DNA of 64,000 nt from Acholeplasmataceae bacterium UBA5769 (GTDB lineage: Bacteria > Bacillota_I > Bacilli_A > Acholeplasmatales > Acholeplasmataceae), in the NCBI GenBank assembly GCA_002418725.1, contig DIER01000043.1, forward strand, positions 62,001-126,000, written 5' to 3'. Positions 33,418 through 43,537 of this stretch are shown piece by piece. The position numbers and the translations under genes are program-made. Below the pieces are notes generated by a model. The model made no database searches, was not told the origin of the DNA, and worked only from the letters and a program-made list of their open reading frames with translations. Each line of letters begins with the position of its first letter. The first letter of the stretch is position 1.

Positions 33418-35756
33418 TAACATTCGAACAATCACATTTTGTACTGGAAACAAAAGACTTAAATTACATTTTTAGAGTGCTTCCCACCGGACAACTCGAA
33501 CACCTTTATCTTGGTAAAAAACTGATTGACAGGGATTTTACAGTCATGCATCAACCCATTACCGCAGGTGCAGGATCTCAGGTTGTCTATGAAAAAGATG
33601 GATATCAAACCTTTTTAGATTTAACACCTTTGGAATACTCTGGTATTGGCAAGGGTGATTTTCGCCTGACACCGCTTGAGGTAAAAATGCCTGATCAGAC
33701 GTATGTGACTGATTTTGTCTATGCATCGCACAAAATCATTGATGGCGTGGTTAAAAGCGATCAACTCCCCTATGCCAAAGCAAAAGATACGGATGCGAAA
33801 ACACTTGTGGTAACAATGCGTGATGAACATGCTTTATGTGAACTCGATCTTTATTACACCGTGTTTTATAAAACGAACGTCTTTTCACGAAAAGTAGTTC
33901 TAAAAAACCATAACACCAATGCACTTGTAATCAAAAAGATAATGAGTTTTATGCTTGATTTAGAGGATAGTGCTTATGACTTATATACATTTGATGGTGG
34001 ATGGATCAAAGAGGCACATAAACATAGAAGAGACATCGCTTATGGTACATACATCATTGATTCCACCACTGGGGCTTCTTCTAATCGACATAATCCAGGG
34101 ATTTTACTTGCTAAAAAGGAAACGAACGAAGATCAAGGCATTTGTATCGGTTTAAATTTGATTTATAGCGGTAACCATTATGAAGCGGTTCAAAAGTCAA
34201 ATCATGATTTACTAAGGGTCATGACGGGTATTAACCCACATTGTTTTGAATGGCCTTTAGTACAAGGTGAATCCTTTGAAACACCAGAAGCCATTATAAC
34301 CTACACAGAACAAGGCTTTAATCAACTGTCACAACATTTTCATCAGTTTGTCAACGAACATATCATTCCCGAGACTTTTCAATATCAGGAAAGACCGGTT
34401 GTTTTAAATTCATGGGAAGCTTTTTATTTTAACTTTAATCAGAAAAAAATGCTGAGGTTAGCCAATCAAGCAAAAAAGTTAGGTGTGGAGTTGTTTGTCT
34501 TAGATGATGGTTGGTTTGGTCACAGAAACGATGATACATCGTCTTTAGGTGATTACGCAATAAACCGCAAAAAAATACCTGGAGGACTGCAAAAATTTTC
34601 ACATAAACTTCAGAAAAAAGGACTTCAGTTTGGCTTATGGTTCGAACCCGAGATGATTAGTCCTGATTCTGATCTGTTTCGCATGCATCCTACATATGCC
34701 ATTACCATTCCCGGAAGAAAACCTTCATTAGGGAGAAATCAACTCGTCCTCGATTTATGCCAAGAAGAGGTCAAAAACTATATCAAAACGTCACTCGATC
34801 ACATGTTAAGTACTGTCCATATAGACTATATCAAATGGGACATGAATCGACATATGACCGATATGTATTCTGCGGCGATACCCCATCAAGGCATGTTCTT
34901 TCACCAATACATGCTTGGTTTATACGACATTCTTCATTTTATCCAACAAAAATATCCCTACATGCTGATTGAAACCTGCGCATCAGGTGGCAACCGCTTT
35001 GACTTAGGCATGCTCACTTATGGGGCACAAATATGGACATCCGATAACACAGATCCTATTGAAAGATTAAGCATTCAAGAGGGTTTGAGTTATCTTTATC
35101 CCCTTTCTTCGATGGGTGCACATGTTTCGCTTTCACCACATGCACAAACGCTGAGAGAAACGCCATTATCAACACGTTTTAATGTTGCAAGTTTTGGTGT
35201 GCTAGGTTATGAACTCAACTTTGATTATGTGTCTCCTGCAGAAAAAAATGAGATTAAGCATCAAATCGACTTCTACAAAAAACATCGTTATCACTTTCAA
35301 TTTGGTCAATTGATTAGGCATCAAACTAGCGATCAAAACCAAGTGACATGGCAAGTCAAACATAAAGATAACCACGTGGTCGCACAATTTCAAAAGTTGG
35401 CGAAACCAAGTCCTGCATTTGAAAAACTGGTTGTTAAATCTGTAGAATCTGATGAGATGTATCACATCACCAATGTGAAACAACGGTTACCACTCAAGAG
35501 GTTTGGGCATCTCATCTCACATGCGTTACCCATCAAACTAAACACGAACGGATGGGTAATGAGAACGATTGGAAAGTATAAAATGCTTGATAATGCCATC
35601 ATCGATGTCATAGCGAGTGGACAGATTCTAAACAAAGGTATGAAACTTAAGCAACAGTTTATGGGCACTTATTATAACGATCAAACGCGCATTATCGGTG
35701 ATTTTGGATCTATGATGTATGTTATTAAACCAGTAAAGTGTGGTGAAGGAAATTGA
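33414..35756 (+). CDS. GH36 alpha-galactosidase
   Basis: 780 residues, no signal peptide. N-terminal beta-sandwich (about 1-320), then a barrel with LFVLDDGWFG, YIKWDMNRH (nucleophile D476) and WTSDNTDPIERL (acid/base D544), which are the GH36 landmarks. It removes alpha-galactose from melibiose or raffinose-type sugars. It overlaps both neighbours by 4 bases. Confidence 0.94.
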   Translation: MITFEQSHFVLETKDLNYIFRVLPTGQLEHLYLGKKLIDRDFTVMHQPITAGAGSQVVYEKDGYQTFLDLTPLEYSGIGKGDFRLTPLEVKMPDQTYVTDFVYASHKIIDGVVKSDQLPYAKAKDTDAKTLVVTMRDEHALCELDLYYTVFYKTNVFSRKVVLKNHNTNALVIKKIMSFMLDLEDSAYDLYTFDGGWIKEAHKHRRDIAYGTYIIDSTTGASSNRHNPGILLAKKETNEDQGICIGLNLIYSGNHYEAVQKSNHDLLRVMTGINPHCFEWPLVQGESFETPEAIITYTEQGFNQLSQHFHQFVNEHIIPETFQYQERPVVLNSWEAFYFNFNQKKMLRLANQAKKLGVELFVLDDGWFGHRNDDTSSLGDYAINRKKIPGGLQKFSHKLQKKGLQFGLWFEPEMISPDSDLFRMHPTYAITIPGRKPSLGRNQLVLDLCQEEVKNYIKTSLDHMLSTVHIDYIKWDMNRHMTDMYSAAIPHQGMFFHQYMLGLYDILHFIQQKYPYMLIETCASGGNRFDLGMLTYGAQIWTSDNTDPIERLSIQEGLSYLYPLSSMGAHVSLSPHAQTLRETPLSTRFNVASFGVLGYELNFDYVSPAEKNEIKHQIDFYKKHRYHFQFGQLIRHQTSDQNQVTWQVKHKDNHVVAQFQKLAKPSPAFEKLVVKSVESDEMYHITNVKQRLPLKRFGHLISHALPIKLNTNGWVMRTIGKYKMLDNAIIDVIASGQILNKGMKLKQQFMGTYYNDQTRIIGDFGSMMYVIKPVKCGEGN

Positions 35757-38113
35757 GATATCTATACCCATTAAATCGTGATTGGTTCTTCGCTCCTTAT
35801 GAGAAAGAACATGAGTCAACCATTGATCTAGAATTATTTAAACCCATTGAAATTCCTCACAATCCTGTTGAGCTATCTTTTAACAACTTCAATGAAGCTG
35901 ATCTATGGGGTATCTTTACCTATGTTAGAACGATTGACATTACAGAAAGCATGGTCAAAAAGCACGTCGTGATGCGTTTTGAAGGTGTTGCACATCGTGC
36001 GAGCATCTACATTGGAAAAGATCACATCTTAACGCACGAAGGCGGCTACATTCCTTTTGAAGTGGACTTATCTTCACATGCATCGGCACCTAAAACATTA
36101 CAGATTAAAGTGGTTGTAGACACAAACGAACACGCACATATTCCCCCTTTTGGAGGTGTGGTTGATTATCTAGCTTATGGGGGGATCTATCGAGAAGTTT
36201 CACTCATCGTTTCTGATGTTGCCTACATGACAGATGTCTTTGTTGAACAGTACGGAAAGCCCTCGTTTAAGGTTCATGTTTACACCTCGATTGAAGGTGG
36301 TCACTTAGAAGTGCAAATCATCGACAAAGAACAAAACGTTGTGTTCATCGGAAAAGAAACCATCAAAGTTGAACATACCACTATCCCTGTTCTCCTTGAG
36401 AATCCACACCTGTGGGATATCGATGACCCCTATCTTTATACGGTGAAAGTCACCTATATTCACGATACAGAACAAGATGAAGTCTCTCTTCGTTTTGGGC
36501 TTCGTGAGGCTATATTCAAAAGAGATGGGTTTTATCTAAATCAAAAGAAGCGCATCCTCCAAGGATTGAACAGACATCAAAGTTTCCCTTATGTGGGGTA
36601 TGCGATGCCGAAACAAGCTCAAAGAGAAGATGCCGATATGATTCGTTATGATTTAGGATGTAATATCGTACGAACCTCACATTACCCACAGTCCACCCAT
36701 TTTCTTGATCGCTGTGACGAGATTGGGTTACTTGTGTTTGAGGAAATACCTGGATGGCAGCACATTGGAGATGAAGCATGGAAAAAAGCCTCACTTGCCA
36801 ATTTAGATGCTATGATTGAACGCGACCGTAATCATCCCTCGATTGTCTTATGGGGTGTTCGTATTAACGAATCTCCAGATGATGATGCCTTCTACCAAAA
36901 GATGAATGCACACGCGATGGCTCTTGATCCAACCAGACAACGAGGTGGTGTGAGAAATTTTGCTAAGAGTCATTTCTTTGAAGATGTCTATACCTATAAC
37001 GATTTCTCACATATGGGAAACAACAAAGGTTTAGAAAAGAAAGAACGTATCATAGGCGATGTTCCTTATCTTGTTACGGAGTTTAATGGACATATGTTTC
37101 CTACCAAACGCTATGATGAGGAAGCACATAGAGTAAGTCATTTAAAAAGACATCTCCGTGTTTTAGATGATGCCTATCATGAAAAAAATAGACTTGCTGG
37201 AGCAATCGGTTGGGTCTTTGCAGACTACAACACACACAAAGAATTTGGTAGCGGTGATAAGATTTGTTATCACGGCGTCATGGACATGTTTAGAATTCCC
37301 AAGATTGCCTCACTTGCGTATCGCACACAACAATCGATAGAACCTGTTTTGGAGGTGACCTCTACGATGAACCTCGGAGATCATCCAGGCGGTCAACTCG
37401 ATGACATTTATGTGATGACAAACCTTGATGAAGTCAAACTCTATAAAAATGACGTCTATATCAAAACATTCAAACCTGCCCATAAATTATATCCCAATTT
37501 ACCTCATCCACCGATCATCATAGACGATCTCATTGGTGAGACATTGATGAAAAATGAAAAAATGACATTTAAGGATGCAGAGCGCACAAAGAAAGTTTTA
37601 CGTGCGGTGACGACTTACGGCAATCACTTGCCGCTTTCATACAAACTACAGATGCTCTACATCTTAAAGAAATACAAGAAGACATATGGGGATGCGGTTA
37701 ATCTCTTTTACACTTATATGACTGGTTGGGGAACAAAGCATAATACATATCGTTTTGAAGGTTATCTCAATGGGGAAAAAGTAAAAGAAGTGATTAAGGA
37801 ACCTATCATTAAAACCGATCTTATCTTAGAGCATAACGGTAGAGATTTATGCATTGAAGAAACCTACGATGTGAAACGTTATGTGCTTAAGAAAGTGGAT
37901 CAAAACAAAGAACTCTTACCTTATGCAAATGACGCTTTTACTGTTGAAGTGGAAGGATCGATTGAACTGATGGGTCCTAATCAACTTTCACTCATGGGAG
38001 GAGCCGTAGCGTTTTGGGTCAAATCTAAACAACCCGGGTTGGGGAAGATGACGATAAATCACGAGCACTTTACATTAATCGAAGAGGTGAATGTTAATGA
38101 AACTAACACTTGA
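35753..38113 (+). CDS. GH2 beta-galactosidase/beta-glucuronidase family enzyme
   Basis: 786 residues starting at a TTG that overlaps the previous stop (TTGA), with gaagga 3 bases upstream. N-terminal jelly-roll and Ig-like domains, then a barrel with NRHQSFPYVGYAM, VRTSHYPQS, WGVRINES (acid/base E373) and VTEFNGH (nucleophile E443). About 200 C-terminal residues are an extra beta-rich module. Substrate is a beta-galactoside or related beta-glycoside; Asn-Glu is present but the preceding residue is Ile rather than the usual Gly, so the substrate may differ from lactose. Confidence 0.88.
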   Translation: MRYLYPLNRDWFFAPYEKEHESTIDLELFKPIEIPHNPVELSFNNFNEADLWGIFTYVRTIDITESMVKKHVVMRFEGVAHRASIYIGKDHILTHEGGYIPFEVDLSSHASAPKTLQIKVVVDTNEHAHIPPFGGVVDYLAYGGIYREVSLIVSDVAYMTDVFVEQYGKPSFKVHVYTSIEGGHLEVQIIDKEQNVVFIGKETIKVEHTTIPVLLENPHLWDIDDPYLYTVKVTYIHDTEQDEVSLRFGLREAIFKRDGFYLNQKKRILQGLNRHQSFPYVGYAMPKQAQREDADMIRYDLGCNIVRTSHYPQSTHFLDRCDEIGLLVFEEIPGWQHIGDEAWKKASLANLDAMIERDRNHPSIVLWGVRINESPDDDAFYQKMNAHAMALDPTRQRGGVRNFAKSHFFEDVYTYNDFSHMGNNKGLEKKERIIGDVPYLVTEFNGHMFPTKRYDEEAHRVSHLKRHLRVLDDAYHEKNRLAGAIGWVFADYNTHKEFGSGDKICYHGVMDMFRIPKIASLAYRTQQSIEPVLEVTSTMNLGDHPGGQLDDIYVMTNLDEVKLYKNDVYIKTFKPAHKLYPNLPHPPIIIDDLIGETLMKNEKMTFKDAERTKKVLRAVTTYGNHLPLSYKLQMLYILKKYKKTYGDAVNLFYTYMTGWGTKHNTYRFEGYLNGEKVKEVIKEPIIKTDLILEHNGRDLCIEETYDVKRYVLKKVDQNKELLPYANDAFTVEVEGSIELMGPNQLSLMGGAVAFWVKSKQPGLGKMTINHEHFTLIEEVNVNETNT

Positions 38114-40412
38114 AGAAAAAGTAGCATTACTTGACGGTCAAGATGTATGGCATACCAAACCACTTGGGGGGCTGCCATCACTCATGATGGCCGATGGACC
38201 GCATGGTTTAAGAAAACAATATGAGTCTAAAGATAATTTAGGTGTGCAAGGTAGCATGCCTGCAACCTGTTTTCCTACGGCGAGTTTAACCGCATGTAGT
38301 TTTGATAAAAAACTTTTAGCTCGCATGGGAAAATTGATGGCACTTGAAGCGAAAGAAAAAAAGGTTCAAGTCATTTTAGGACCGGGTATTAACATGAAAA
38401 GATCGCCACTTTGTGGTAGAAACTTTGAGTATTTTTCTGAAGATCCCTATTTAGCTGGAGAACTTGGTGCAGCCATGGTTCGCGCCATTGAAGATGAAGG
38501 TGTTGGAACCTCTGTCAAACATTTTTTTGCCAACAACCAAGAAAGATATCGTTTTACGATAGATGCGATTGTCGATGAACGTGCACTTCATGAAATCTAT
38601 TTAAGAGCATTTGAACGTGTGATCAAGGAAAATCCTGCGACTGTCATGGCTAGCTATAATAAAATCAATGGTTATTATGCAACCGAACACCCCTTTTTAA
38701 ATAAAATCCTTCGTAAAGAATGGGGTTATTATGGCGTTGTCGTCAGTGACTGGGGGGCTATTCACAACCGTCTAGCTTCTTTAAAAGCGTCCACTGACTT
38801 AGAAATGCCATCCTCGTTTGGGTTTCGTGCAGCAGAAATCATGAAAGAAGTACAAGATGATGCCGTAAGACAAGCGATCAATAAATCTTCAGATCGAATC
38901 ATTGAGATGGTCAAAAAGTATAAGGTCTTTGATGATGTTCAAGTGGATACACAAAAACATCACGAAGAAGCGATCAAAATCGCACGTGAATCGATGGTTT
39001 TACTAAAAAACCAGGATGTACTACCACTTAAAAAAGATGAGAATATACTTGTAGTAGGTGGTTTTGTCGACCACATCAGATATCAAGGCGCTGGTTCTTC
39101 TCACATCAATCCAACGCACTTAGAACAAATCAAAGATGTCATCTCTGATTACTCACAGCACATCAGTTATCTTAAAGGATACACTTTAGATCATGAGAAA
39201 CTTGATGAACATGAAGTCACAAGCGTTCTCGAACACGCCAAAAATGTAGATAAGATTATCTATTTGTTAGGCTTACCTGAATCTGAAGAAGCAGAAGGTT
39301 ACGATCGCACACATCTCAACCTACCTCAAAAACAGATCACACTTCTTGAAAAAATTCATGAAGTGAATCCAAACATCATCGGTGTACAGATGGGGGGATC
39401 TGTGGTTAATTTATCGTTTGAACACCAATTATTAAAAGGATTACTTTTAGCATATTTAGGAGGACAAGGGGCAGCGAGAGCTATCTTTGATCTATTGTAT
39501 GGAAAAGAAAATCCATCAGGTAGACTCGCAGAAACGTGGATTGATGATATACATGCATGCAATGTGCAGTTAAACAACGATAATCATGCCGTTTATTATG
39601 ATGAATCCATTTTTATCGGATATCGCTACTATACATCCTACAGCCAAAAACCACATTACCCGTTTGGTTATGGTTTGAGTTATACTACCTTTGATTATCA
39701 AGACATTTCCGTTTTCGACCATGGGACCTTTTTTGAAATTACCTTTAATCTCACGAATACCGGACATGTGAAAGGTAAAGAGGTTGTACAAATCTATATC
39801 GAAAACAATGAATCTTCTGTCTATAAAGCGCGTTATGAGCTAAAAGCATTCGATAAAATCGAACTTGAACCTCAAGAAACCAAACAAGTCAAGATCGAAC
39901 TTAGTAAAGATGCGTTTGCACATTGGGATATCTATAAAAAGCGTTGGGTGATCGAAAAAGGTAATTATGAAATAGTGATTGCAAAAAATGTTTGTCAAGA
40001 AATCGATTCAATCGATGTTTTTGTTGAAGGTGAAGAAGTTCACCACTCTTCACTGAGTTATCAAAAATATACCTATGACACGTCTGATTTTTCTAAACTT
40101 ATTCCCTTTGCATTACCCCCTAGATCACTTACAAGAAAGAGACCTTATACCTTATCTTCGACACTCGAAGATGCAAGCCATACATTGATGGGAAGAATGG
40201 TTTCAAAAATGATCATGAAACAAGCGATGAAGGAAGCTAAAAATATGTCGCCTGAACTGATGGAGATGGCTAAGAAAACGATGATGGAAACACCTCTTCA
40301 CATGCTTGTTTTATTCTCAGCTGGGAAAGTTAGTTTTGAAAACGGACTTGGTCTTGTTGATTTAATGAATGGACACTTTTTCAAGGGTTATAAAAAATTA
40401 AAGAAAAAATAG
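38097..40412 (+). CDS. GH3 beta-glucosidase
   Basis: 771 residues, cytoplasmic. N-terminal barrel with ILGPGINMKRSPLCGRNFEYFSED by pattern, KHFFANNQE and VVSDWGAIH (nucleophile D218), alpha/beta sandwich domain, fibronectin-III-like domain (about 520-650) and an unusual basic, Met-rich C-terminal tail. Cleaves beta-glucosides from the non-reducing end. The ATG used has gaggtga 6-7 bases upstream; one 6 bases earlier abuts the SD. The gene overlaps the GH2 gene by 17 bases. Confidence 0.92.
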   Translation: MKLTLEEKVALLDGQDVWHTKPLGGLPSLMMADGPHGLRKQYESKDNLGVQGSMPATCFPTASLTACSFDKKLLARMGKLMALEAKEKKVQVILGPGINMKRSPLCGRNFEYFSEDPYLAGELGAAMVRAIEDEGVGTSVKHFFANNQERYRFTIDAIVDERALHEIYLRAFERVIKENPATVMASYNKINGYYATEHPFLNKILRKEWGYYGVVVSDWGAIHNRLASLKASTDLEMPSSFGFRAAEIMKEVQDDAVRQAINKSSDRIIEMVKKYKVFDDVQVDTQKHHEEAIKIARESMVLLKNQDVLPLKKDENILVVGGFVDHIRYQGAGSSHINPTHLEQIKDVISDYSQHISYLKGYTLDHEKLDEHEVTSVLEHAKNVDKIIYLLGLPESEEAEGYDRTHLNLPQKQITLLEKIHEVNPNIIGVQMGGSVVNLSFEHQLLKGLLLAYLGGQGAARAIFDLLYGKENPSGRLAETWIDDIHACNVQLNNDNHAVYYDESIFIGYRYYTSYSQKPHYPFGYGLSYTTFDYQDISVFDHGTFFEITFNLTNTGHVKGKEVVQIYIENNESSVYKARYELKAFDKIELEPQETKQVKIELSKDAFAHWDIYKKRWVIEKGNYEIVIAKNVCQEIDSIDVFVEGEEVHHSSLSYQKYTYDTSDFSKLIPFALPPRSLTRKRPYTLSSTLEDASHTLMGRMVSKMIMKQAMKEAKNMSPELMEMAKKTMMETPLHMLVLFSAGKVSFENGLGLVDLMNGHFFKGYKKLKKK

Positions 40413-40420
40413 GTAAAAAC

Positions 40421-41878
40421 ATGGAAAACACAGTATCCAAACAAACGAAATATGTTTACGCGATGACCGGCATGGGTCGCGATATGATGTATGCCCTTTA
40501 CGCTAATTTCCTCATTGTCTTTTTAACGGATGCGTTAGGTTTACCCAATTGGCAGTTGATTGCTGTCGGGACCATTATTGCTGTAGCAAGAATATGGGAT
40601 GCAATCAACGATCCCATGATGGGAACTATTGTCGATAACACCAAATCAAAACACGGGAAGTTTAAACCCTGGATATTGATTGGTGCGATTTCATCTGCGA
40701 TTATCTTTTTCATTCTTTTCCAAGATTTAGGACTTACAGGTACAAGTTTTGTTGTCGTTTTTGGTATCTTATATGTTTTATCAGGCATGACGTTCACGAT
40801 GAATGATATCTCTTACTGGTCGATGTATCCAAGTTTTACCACGGACCCCAAAGAAAGAGAATCCATTGGATCACTTGCGCGTATATTCGCAAGCGTAGGG
40901 ATGTTTATTACGATTGCTTTAGTTCCAATCATTTATCAAAATGCGAGCGTCGGACCGATTAAAGCTTTTTCGATGATTGCTTTAATCATTGCTTTAATCT
41001 TCGTTTTATCTCAAATCATTGTTTTCTTCTTTGTAAAACAACCTAAAAACAAGATTGCAGAAGCTGATACGCGTAAAACAACACTTAAAGATATGGTTAA
41101 AGTTATCTTTAAAAACGATCAACTTGTGATCATTATTATCGCCATATTTTTATTCAACAGTGGATACTTTATAACAACAGCACTCGGTATTTATTTTTTC
41201 AACTATGACTTTAATAAATATGGTGGTGTTGAGTTTACGATGTTTTCGGCAATTTTAGCCATCAGTCAACTGACGGCACTCATCATTTTCCCTAAATTGA
41301 TGAAGTATATGTCGAGAAAGAAACTGTTCACCATCTCTGTCATCATGATTACGGTAGGATACCTTATTTTCATGAGTGTAGGCTATATTCTACCACTTAA
41401 CATGGTCTTTATTGGCATCGCTGGTTTGGTTCTTTTTAGTGGGCAAGGGTTTATACAGGTATTGGTTTTAGTCATGTTAGCGGATACCATTGAGTACGGT
41501 CAATGGAAACTTGGAACAAGAAATGAATCCATCGTCTTTGCGATTAATCCATTTGTCACGAAACTTGCAACCTCTGTTCAAGTGTTTGTCGTTTCCATCA
41601 CACTTGCCGCTTCAGGGTTAAACGAAAAAGTCATAAATCCTTTAACAGTAGCTAGAAAACTAGACCCCAACATGACAACCGAACAGGCAAGAGCGATGAT
41701 TGCATCAAACGTGACACCTGAGATGCTGCTTCAATTAAGATCAGCTATGATCGTTATCCCACTCATTTTGATTGTTGTATCTTATATGGTTTACAGGTTG
41801 AAGTTTAAAATTGATGCGGATATGTATCGAAAGATTACACGTGATTTAGAAAAGCGAATCGAAGATCAAACAGCATAA
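40421..41878 (+). CDS. GPH-family sugar:cation symporter
   Basis: 485 residues with about 12 TM helices. The GPH (MelB-like) signature is visible: RIWDAINDPMMGTIVDNTKSKHGKFKPW, and later ADTIEYGQWKLGTRNES. It would import an oligosaccharide or glycoside with Na+ or H+. Last gene of the glycoside operon, 8 bases after GH3, so it likely feeds the four cytoplasmic hydrolases. No phosphotransferase domain is attached. Confidence 0.92.
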   Translation: MENTVSKQTKYVYAMTGMGRDMMYALYANFLIVFLTDALGLPNWQLIAVGTIIAVARIWDAINDPMMGTIVDNTKSKHGKFKPWILIGAISSAIIFFILFQDLGLTGTSFVVVFGILYVLSGMTFTMNDISYWSMYPSFTTDPKERESIGSLARIFASVGMFITIALVPIIYQNASVGPIKAFSMIALIIALIFVLSQIIVFFFVKQPKNKIAEADTRKTTLKDMVKVIFKNDQLVIIIIAIFLFNSGYFITTALGIYFFNYDFNKYGGVEFTMFSAILAISQLTALIIFPKLMKYMSRKKLFTISVIMITVGYLIFMSVGYILPLNMVFIGIAGLVLFSGQGFIQVLVLVMLADTIEYGQWKLGTRNESIVFAINPFVTKLATSVQVFVVSITLAASGLNEKVINPLTVARKLDPNMTTEQARAMIASNVTPEMLLQLRSAMIVIPLILIVVSYMVYRLKFKIDADMYRKITRDLEKRIEDQTA

Positions 41879-41882
41879 ACTC

Positions 41883-41911
41883 AAAGCACCTCTCGCAAGG
41901 TGCTTTTCTTT
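41883..41911 (+). terminator. Terminator of the glycoside operon
   Basis: aaagcacct/aggtgcttt stem, 6-nt loop, T-rich tail. Confidence 0.88.
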
Positions 41912-41925
41912 CGTCAAACGATTGT

Positions 41926-41958
41926 GGCGTATACGCCCTGTTCAAGTTTTTCCTTGAA
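41926..41958. promoter_or_regulatory. Two inverted repeats upstream of an unknown gene
   Basis: Perfect 12-bp palindrome ggcgtatacgcc (41926-41937), then ttcaag/cttgaa with a 6-base gap (41941-41958), 42 bases before the next start codon. Possible operator pair; no clear promoter spacing. Confidence 0.4.
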
Positions 41959-41999
41959 TGATAAGATAAAAGTGTAATCAAAAGAGAGGATGATTTTTG

Positions 42000-42470
42000 A
42001 TGCAAGGTATTTATCTCGCATTTCAAGGATGTGAAAAAAACATATTAAAAACATTACTGAGTGGCATTGACTTTTCAGACTATCAGTTTGATGTGGGTCA
42101 CTTTGAATCACGTAAAGAATTTTTCCTTCATCCAGATTGGGAATATCTAGAACAACAAGCCATCGAAACTTCAGAGGAAGCTAAAAAGCGATTACTCGAA
42201 ACAGAAGATGATTATGAACGTATTGAAAACCTAACGCTGCTTGTCAGAAATAAAACCACACGTAAGAAAAAGATTGAAACGTTTAAAGATCTTGTTGATG
42301 GTCCATACGACCTCGCACTTAAAGTAAAAGATCACAACACGGTTGAAGTCTATTCCACCAAAGAAGATGTGCTCAAGAAGATTATGTGTAATGCAAAAGG
42401 TTCTGGTGCACCATTAACACTGTTTAAACCATTTGAAAACATTGAACTCAACACGATTTTGGGGTTTTAA
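42000..42470 (+). CDS. Soluble protein of unknown function
   Basis: 156 residues, no signal or TM segment. Starts MQGIYLAFQGCEKN; the middle is charged and helical (SEEAKKRLLETEDDYERIENL, KTTRKKKIETFKDL), the end has TLFKPFENIELNTILGF. I do not recognise a family. ATG is 9 bases from agagagga; a TTG one codon earlier is less likely. Monocistronic between two terminators. Confidence 0.65.
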   Translation: MQGIYLAFQGCEKNILKTLLSGIDFSDYQFDVGHFESRKEFFLHPDWEYLEQQAIETSEEAKKRLLETEDDYERIENLTLLVRNKTTRKKKIETFKDLVDGPYDLALKVKDHNTVEVYSTKEDVLKKIMCNAKGSGAPLTLFKPFENIELNTILGF

Positions 42471-42548
42471 AAAAAATTTGTTGAAACCTTTGTGTACCAT
42501 GTCATGAACTTATGTCTATGTGATGGCATAACGACGTTAACAAATGAA

Positions 42549-42573
42549 AAAAGCACGATGAGCTCGTGCTTTT
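42549..42573. terminator. Bidirectional terminator
   Basis: aaaagcacga/tcgtgctttt, 5-nt loop, A-run and T-run flanks; serves the unknown gene and uppP. Confidence 0.9.
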
Positions 42574-42587
42574 GTTTATATAGGGTA

Positions 42588-43397
42588 TTAAATGATGTAA
42601 AGTGTGATGGCGACAAGACCGATGATGAAGCAGTAAATTGAAAAATAAACAAGATTTTTCACTTTGACGTAATTATATAAAAATCTAACGGATATTAAAC
42701 TGAAGACAAAACTCATGATAAAGGCAAGTGTGTAACCAACGTAGTGAATGGATTCATTCGTCTGAAAGGCTTCATAAAGACCGAGGATAGAGACAGGAAC
42801 GGAAATGACTAAATAGCTTAAGAATGAGAAACGAAGCACTTTTTTAAGTTCTATTTTTTGCGTCAAGCCACCCGATATGGTAATACCACTCCGAGAGATT
42901 CCTGGGAAAATAGCAAACATTTGAAACGCACCGATCACCAAAGCGTTTTGCCAGGTCACATCGTTTTTCCACTGGATATCTCTTTGTTTATAGACATAGA
43001 AGAGTAAACCAGAGGTGATGATTAATGCGAAACCTACAGATAATAAATCATCGGGTAAATAATCTTTAATCAAAAGACCCATCAATCCAACAGGAATAAC
43101 CGCTACAATCAATTTAAGCACATAAATGAAATCATCTTTTCCCGTTTCATCTTTGCGAATTAAATAACAAAATGTTCCTTTAATCAGCTGACCAACGTCA
43201 CGTCTAAAGAAATATAACAACGCGAGGAATGAACCTGTGTTAGTTATCATCAAAAAAGTCGGAAACGAGGTCATATCCATCTTAAAGAGATGACTGAATA
43301 AGGTTAAGTGACCGCTGCTGGAAATCGGGAAAATTTCGGTCACCCCTTGGATAATTCCAAGCAAAATATATTTAATAATTTCTATCCATTGATCCAT
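42588..43397 (-). CDS. uppP: Undecaprenyl-diphosphatase UppP
   Basis: 269 residues, about 8 TM helices. Motif 1 QGVTEIFPISSSGHL and motif 2 PGISRSG hold the catalytic Glu/Ser/Arg residues of the BacA/UppP family. It dephosphorylates undecaprenyl diphosphate to recycle the lipid carrier. A longer form starting 27 bases upstream adds residues before the conserved start; this ATG has ggtga upstream and an extended -10 (TGcTATAAT, minus strand 43421-43413). Divergent from a DUF368 gene. Confidence 0.95.
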   Translation of the reverse strand: MDQWIEIIKYILLGIIQGVTEIFPISSSGHLTLFSHLFKMDMTSFPTFLMITNTGSFLALLYFFRRDVGQLIKGTFCYLIRKDETGKDDFIYVLKLIVAVIPVGLMGLLIKDYLPDDLLSVGFALIITSGLLFYVYKQRDIQWKNDVTWQNALVIGAFQMFAIFPGISRSGITISGGLTQKIELKKVLRFSFLSYLVISVPVSILGLYEAFQTNESIHYVGYTLAFIMSFVFSLISVRFLYNYVKVKNLVYFSIYCFIIGLVAITLYII

Positions 43398-43508
43398 GTT
43401 ATCACCGTAATCATTATAGCACAATCAAAGTTAAATAAATATGCTACAATGGAAACAATCACTTGAAATTTAGAAAAGCCTATGAAATACTTTTCCACAT
43501 AGATAAGG

Positions 43509-43514
43509 TATACT
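43509..43514 (+). promoter_or_regulatory. -10 box of the DUF368 gene
   Basis: TATACT 23 bases before the start codon; no clear -35. Confidence 0.35.
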
Positions 43515-43537
43515 AAAGATAGATAGAGGAGCTTATC

